From an uncultured Eggerthellaceae bacterium (GTDB taxonomy: Bacteria > Actinomycetota > Coriobacteriia > Coriobacteriales > Eggerthellaceae), in contig CAJTVP010000009.1 in NCBI GenBank assembly GCA_910580205.1, positions 1 to 64,000 of the forward strand: a stretch of DNA of 64,000 nucleotides, given 5' to 3'. Below the pieces are notes generated by a model, which was given only the letters and a program-made list of their open reading frames with translations, did no database searches and was not told where the DNA came from. Below are positions 60,243 through 64,000 of this stretch, piece by piece. Each line of letters starts with the position of its first letter. Position 1 is the stretch's first letter. A program made the translations under genes and the position numbers.

Positions 60243-60385
60243 AGGTTGAATAAAAACCAGGGGAAGCCCTGTAGCGCACCCAACGGGTGCCACTGGTCAA
60301 CTGCGCGAACAAGGAATGTCGCCCTGCGCATCCGCCGTCCTGCTGAGCATCATGGTTGGAGAAGTTGCCGCACACGATCAAGAAT
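60243..60385 (+). repeat. Dispersed repeat B, copy 3
   Basis: AGGTTGAATAAAAACCAGGG, TAGCGCACCCAACGGGTGCC, GCGCATCCGCCGTC and GGTTGGAGAAGTTGCCG match copy 2 with scattered changes; the small hairpin GCACCC/GGGTGC is kept. Confidence 0.7.
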
Positions 60386-60481
60386 GGCGAAACAACGCTC
60401 GCTCCACGCGTTCCGCAAAACGGTCGCGCAACGAAAAAGGCTATACTTAAATAAGGTATGCCCAGCGACGAAAGGCGCGCA

Positions 60482-63400
60482 ATGGCAGAAGCAATCGAAT
60501 ATGTGACAAGGCTGGCGGACTCGATCGGCGCGCGTCCGGCCGGAACCGAAGAGGAGCAGCAGGCCTCCTTCTTCATCGAAGAGGTGCTCCGTGATGAGGC
60601 GGCGCTGCCCACGGAAACCGAAGAGTTCAACTGCAATCTCAACTTTGAGCTTCCACGCACGATCTGCAGCATCGCCACGGTGGTGCTGGGCATCTTGTCC
60701 CTCTTCCTTCCGCTCATGGTGGTCCCTTCCGTCATCATCTGCCTGATCACCGCTGTTCTGTTCATCACTGACGCATTCGGCAGATCCCCCTTCTCGAAGA
60801 TCGGCAATTCTGGCATCAGCCAGAACATCCTTGCGCGCTACACGCCGCCGGCGGATCCCAGCACGCGCGGGCGCAAGCGCAAGGTGATCCTCATGGCGCA
60901 CTACGATTCGGGCAAGGTGCGCGCTGAGGCGAAAGGAGCGCTTTTGGGCGCGCTCCCGATCCTCTACATACTTGAGATCGTCGGCATGGCGCTCGTGCCC
61001 CTCGCGTTGCTCATCCGCTTCGCCACGAGCGCGACCGCGGGCTTGCTCATGTTCTTGAACGTGCTCACGGTCGTCGGCGTGGTTTTCGCGCTCGTGCCCA
61101 TCATCGGGTTCATCTTGCACCAGACGGCGCAGTACAACAAAGGCGCTAATGTGAACGCTTCCGGCATCGCGGTGCTGCTCGAATGCGCGCGACGCGTGCA
61201 AGAAGAGCCGGACGAGCTGGCAGAGGATCTGGTCATGCATGGCGAAGAGGAGCTTCGCGAATGTGGGCTGATCCCCGAAGGCGCTGATCTGGTGTATGAA
61301 GAAGCGGAAGCGCCGGACGGCCACGCTGTTGACCAGGTGCGGTTGGAGGCCCTGGGGGCCGATCCCGCCCATAGCGAACAGGTGGCAAGCGCTGTTGGCG
61401 TCCAAGCTGCGGATGGGGATGTCGCCCACGCGGATGTGGTCGCGGCGGCTGCTGCCATTCCCATGGCAGCGGGAGGGGCGGATGCGGCTTCCCTGGGCGC
61501 AGAGGGCGTTGGCGCTGCGGCTTCCATGGGCGGCGCGGCCGCCGGTGTGGTGGTCGACCAGCGCGCGGCCTACAGCGCTGCGGTCTCCGGGACCATCCCC
61601 GCCCCCGAACCTGAACCGGAAGAGGACCCGAACGTGCCTGAGTGGTACCGCACGGCCATGCGCCGGGCGAACAAGCAGGAGGAGCCGCCCTCCCCGGTGC
61701 AGCGTTCCCGGTTCGCCGATGCGTTGGACAACGCGAACGCGGTCAGCGCGCACGCCATCGAACACGAAGAGGCCCAATCCGAGGCCGAGCGCCGACTGGC
61801 CCAGATGCGCGCTTCCATCATGGGCGAGGCTGGAGCGCCTGGCGTGGCCACGGCTCATGCTGCCAGCGCGGCCAGCCACCATCATGCGGGCGTGGATGGC
61901 TATCTGTCCAGCATGACGGAAGCCACCAGCTATGATGTGGCAGCCATGGCGGATGCCGGTCCGGCAGCTTCGCCAGCCTCTCCTGAGATGCCAGCGGTGG
62001 GTGCGGTGGCGGACGTGGATGCGGCCGCGATGGCTGAAGCTGCGCGTGAAGCGGCGGCAGTTGCGGCTGCGGCGGCGGAAAAGGCTGACAAGACCATCTC
62101 GTTCATCCCGGTGGAGGTGGACACGGAGGCCATGCGCGCCGAGAGCGATGCGCTCAAACAGGGTGGTGCGGCTGCGGTCAGCGCAGATGCTGACGCCGTT
62201 TCCGCGGACATTCCTGGATCAACCCACCAGCGCAAAAAGCGCACCATCTCTTTGCCCAGCTTGACCGGTGCCATCGAAGGCGTGAACGCGCGCCTGCAGG
62301 ATGCGCCGCTTTCAGATCAGGAAGAGCTCAGCGCTGAGGATCGGGACGCGCGTCGCCATGCGCGCCAGGAAGCGCTCGCATCTTCGCTGCCCATGACGGA
62401 TTCCCAAGAGCTGCCGGAGCGCGCAAGCGCCATAGCCCGCGTTGTGCAAGAGGTGGAAGAGGATGTCGCGCCGTCCCGTTCGCCACAGGCGGACGATGCG
62501 AATGCGGACAAGACGCAGGCCATCAACGCTGCGGGCGCATTCGTGTCTCCCAGCGCCACATCCACTTTCGAACCGGTGGGCGAGGAGCTCATCGCGGATA
62601 TGGATGAGGAAGACGTGTACATAGAAGATGCGGACGATTCGGATTACGCCAGCGAATTCACCGCATCCGGCGCACCGGCTGGGGCTGGATACGTGGAGAT
62701 GCCGAAATCGCGTGCGTCGCGGATGTTCGGACGGTTCCGTCGCAAGAAGCAAGAAGAGGATCTATCCATCAGCGAGGCTTATGGTCTTGATGATGCTTGG
62801 GATGCGCGCAGCGCGGGTGCGGCGCGAGGGGGTTGGGAGAGCTTCCGGTCCCGGGATGCATCAGATGGCTTTGAGGACGAAGAGTGGAATGGCGGCGCGT
62901 TCAGCAAGGTTCGCGCGAAGGTGGGCCGCGTCGGCCGTGGAGCGGAGCCCGATGAGGGCCTTTCCGACGAGATGTACGGCGATGCCGAAGCTGGCAACCG
63001 TGGCGGCCGCGGGCGCGGAGAGCGCAGCGCGGAGGATGCGGCGGCCCGTCGAGCGCGGCGGCTGCAAAACCCCTTTGGCGATCTGCCGCTCACGCCGTCG
63101 GCGCAGCTTGACGAGAGGGAGCTGATCCAGCAGTTCAAGAATGGCTCCGTCTCTTGTGAAGTATGGTTCCTGGCAGTGGGCGCGGAGCTGGCGAACAACG
63201 CCGGCATCCGGTCGTTCATGAACGCTCATGCTGATGAGCTCCGGGGCTCCATCGTGATCGATCTGGACGGCTTGGGCACAGGGCAGCTTTCGCTCATAGA
63301 AGAAGATGGCATCTTCCAGGTGAAGAAACCGTCTGCGCGCCTGAAGCGCTATGTGAACAAGGCCTCTTCAGCGTTGGGCATGAAGCTGGGGCATGGGAAG

Positions 63401-63586
63401 ATGCGCTGGCGGAACAGCGGCGCATGGTGCACGGCATCCGGCGGTCTGCAAACGTTGCATCTGGCGGGCATGGCGGGTGGCAAACCGGCTTTCGCGGCGC
63501 AGGCTGATGACGTGGTGGACAACATCTCCGAAGAGGCGCTGCGTGAGAACGCCGCCTTCGTGATGGAGATCCTGCGGCAGATCTAG
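60482..63586 (+). CDS. M28-like membrane peptidase relative split by a ~640-residue low-complexity insert
   Basis: A 1034-residue protein. Residues ~1-245 are the first half of an M28-type peptidase with membrane helices (about 60-97 and 153-218): VILMAHYDSG (near 134) is the first metal site, and NKGANVNASGIAVLLECARR the second. The bridging Asp of the usual D-N-A-S-G is Val here. Residues ~250-890 are acidic, Ala/Glu/Asp/Ser-rich and probably disordered. The last ~150 residues resume the fold: VSCEVWFLAVGAELANNAG (normally G-A-E-E), IVIDLDGLG, and an end rich in strands. So the domain is whole but divided, and likely not catalytic. AAAGGCG lies before ATG 60482; TATACT at 60442-60447 is the likely -10. 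ATG 60458 is a less likely start. Confidence 0.75.
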   Translation: MAEAIEYVTRLADSIGARPAGTEEEQQASFFIEEVLRDEAALPTETEEFNCNLNFELPRTICSIATVVLGILSLFLPLMVVPSVIICLITAVLFITDAFGRSPFSKIGNSGISQNILARYTPPADPSTRGRKRKVILMAHYDSGKVRAEAKGALLGALPILYILEIVGMALVPLALLIRFATSATAGLLMFLNVLTVVGVVFALVPIIGFILHQTAQYNKGANVNASGIAVLLECARRVQEEPDELAEDLVMHGEEELRECGLIPEGADLVYEEAEAPDGHAVDQVRLEALGADPAHSEQVASAVGVQAADGDVAHADVVAAAAAIPMAAGGADAASLGAEGVGAAASMGGAAAGVVVDQRAAYSAAVSGTIPAPEPEPEEDPNVPEWYRTAMRRANKQEEPPSPVQRSRFADALDNANAVSAHAIEHEEAQSEAERRLAQMRASIMGEAGAPGVATAHAASAASHHHAGVDGYLSSMTEATSYDVAAMADAGPAASPASPEMPAVGAVADVDAAAMAEAAREAAAVAAAAAEKADKTISFIPVEVDTEAMRAESDALKQGGAAAVSADADAVSADIPGSTHQRKKRTISLPSLTGAIEGVNARLQDAPLSDQEELSAEDRDARRHARQEALASSLPMTDSQELPERASAIARVVQEVEEDVAPSRSPQADDANADKTQAINAAGAFVSPSATSTFEPVGEELIADMDEEDVYIEDADDSDYASEFTASGAPAGAGYVEMPKSRASRMFGRFRRKKQEEDLSISEAYGLDDAWDARSAGAARGGWESFRSRDASDGFEDEEWNGGAFSKVRAKVGRVGRGAEPDEGLSDEMYGDAEAGNRGGRGRGERSAEDAAARRARRLQNPFGDLPLTPSAQLDERELIQQFKNGSVSCEVWFLAVGAELANNAGIRSFMNAHADELRGSIVIDLDGLGTGQLSLIEEDGIFQVKKPSARLKRYVNKASSALGMKLGHGKMRWRNSGAWCTASGGLQTLHLAGMAGGKPAFAAQADDVVDNISEEALRENAAFVMEILRQI

Positions 63587-63624
63587 GCGGCCGACCGGAA
63601 ACGCGCTGTTGCGGTCAACCAGAA

Positions 63625-63790
63625 GCATGATTCCTGGTTGAACAAAACCGAGGAAACCCTGTAACGCACCCATCGGGTGCCACTGGTCGCCCGTGCGAAC
63701 AGGAAATCCCAGCCTGCGCATCCGCCGCTTGGAAGAGGATCAAGGTTGGAGCAGTCACCGCAACATCCGGGACGTCCAGCTTGCACATTC
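63625..63790 (+). repeat. Dispersed repeat B, copy 4
   Basis: TGGTTGAACAAAACCGAGGA, TAACGCACCCATCGGGTGCC, GCGAACAGGA and GCGCATCCGCCGCTTGGAAG align with copies 2 and 3. The 299-base gap 63587-63885 otherwise holds the promoter of the last gene (TTGCCC near 63821 and TAGGAT near 63845). Confidence 0.7.
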
Positions 63791-63885
63791 ATATGTTCAT
63801 GTAACGATTCTCTCGCGATTTTGCCCTCTTCGTCGGTTTTGCACTAGGATAGGGCCGGACAAGGAAGATTCCGGAACAGGAAAGA

Positions 63886-64000
63886 GTGATCCAAGTGTCA
63901 GAGGGCGCAACCGTTGGCATCAGCCTCGTGCTCGTGGTGTTGTTCTTGTTGATGAACGCTTTCTTCGTGGTCGCCGAGTTCGCGCTCGTGCGCGTGCGCA
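63886..64000 (+). CDS. CNNM/DUF21-family membrane protein, 5' end only
   Basis: The window ends after 38 codons. A GTG at 63886 behind AGGAAAG opens VSEGATVGISLVLVVLFLLM and continues NAFFVVAEFALVRVR. The first helix plus the motif (F)FVVAEFALVRVR is typical of the N-terminal CNNM (DUF21) domain of HlyC/CorC-type transporters implicated in Mg2+ or Co2+ efflux. A GTG at 63895 is an alternative start. A lone CBS-CorC protein without this domain is encoded at 28501-29325. Confidence 0.8.
   Translation, partial: MIQVSEGATVGISLVLVVLFLLMNAFFVVAEFALVRVR

Overview
This 64 kb window is a GC-rich chromosomal segment that reads as a Gram-positive, anaerobic actinobacterium, most likely a member of the Coriobacteriia (Eggerthellaceae-like gut or rumen lineage). 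The taxon call is an inference. It rests on a cytosolic catechol-dehydroxylase/acetylene-hydratase-type molybdopterin enzyme with a small ferredoxin, a C69 dipeptidase, rubrerythrin and bacterioferritin beside a cytochrome bd oxidase, a sortase-type surface protein with an LKQTG motif, and codon use strongly biased to G/C third positions. No rRNA, CRISPR array, phage or transposase was seen. One tRNA (Gln, TTG) is present.

Layout. 1-3.2 kb: ispD, ispF and cysS (isoprenoid precursors, Cys-tRNA). 3.4-6 kb: a minus-strand Na+/amino-acid symporter behind a glycine riboswitch, divergent from a nitroreductase-like gene. 6.5-10 kb: a three-gene molybdoenzyme cluster. 10-13 kb: an iron-uptake block feoA-feoA-feoB-Cys-rich membrane protein, with feoB cut by an in-frame TGA. 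13-16.5 kb: serS, a membrane protein, class I aldolase. 16.5-24.6 kb: a candidate type I toxin-antitoxin locus, a 1949-residue secreted multidomain protein with a dockerin-like segment, a sortase-anchored partner, and a 0.9-kb repeat-rich gap. 24.6-29.3 kb: cydAB, a Q/P/G-rich membrane protein, a CorC-like CBS protein. 29.5-34 kb: a VWA protein plus a MoxR-AAA/methyltransferase fusion, then mscL. 34-36.5 kb: a two-component system. 36.8-42.1 kb: folE, an ACT protein and a glycosyltransferase/YfhO/deacetylase cassette. 42.1-47 kb: tRNA-Gln, the infA-rpmJ-rpsM-rpsK-rpsD-rpoA-rplQ operon and a lone ecfT. 47-55 kb: dnaE, bacterioferritin, C69 dipeptidase, rubrerythrin, M18 aminopeptidase. 55.3-64 kb: a cluster of five hairpins, phosphohexomutase, TauE/SafE and SSS transporters, a very long M28-like membrane protein, and the 5' end of a CNNM/DUF21 protein at the window edge.

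Intergenic DNA is unusual. Three families of dispersed repeats (called A, B and C here) recur after gene ends; A and C contain terminator-like stem-loops whose arms differ between copies while pairing is kept. The strongest leads for undescribed biology are the 26-residue toxin locus with 5'-3' mRNA pairing and an antisense promoter (16.56-16.81 kb), the hairpin cluster (55.33-55.48 kb), the AAA-methyltransferase fusion (31.16-33.54 kb), the dockerin/anchored-protein pair (17.0-23.7 kb), and the TGA inside feoB.
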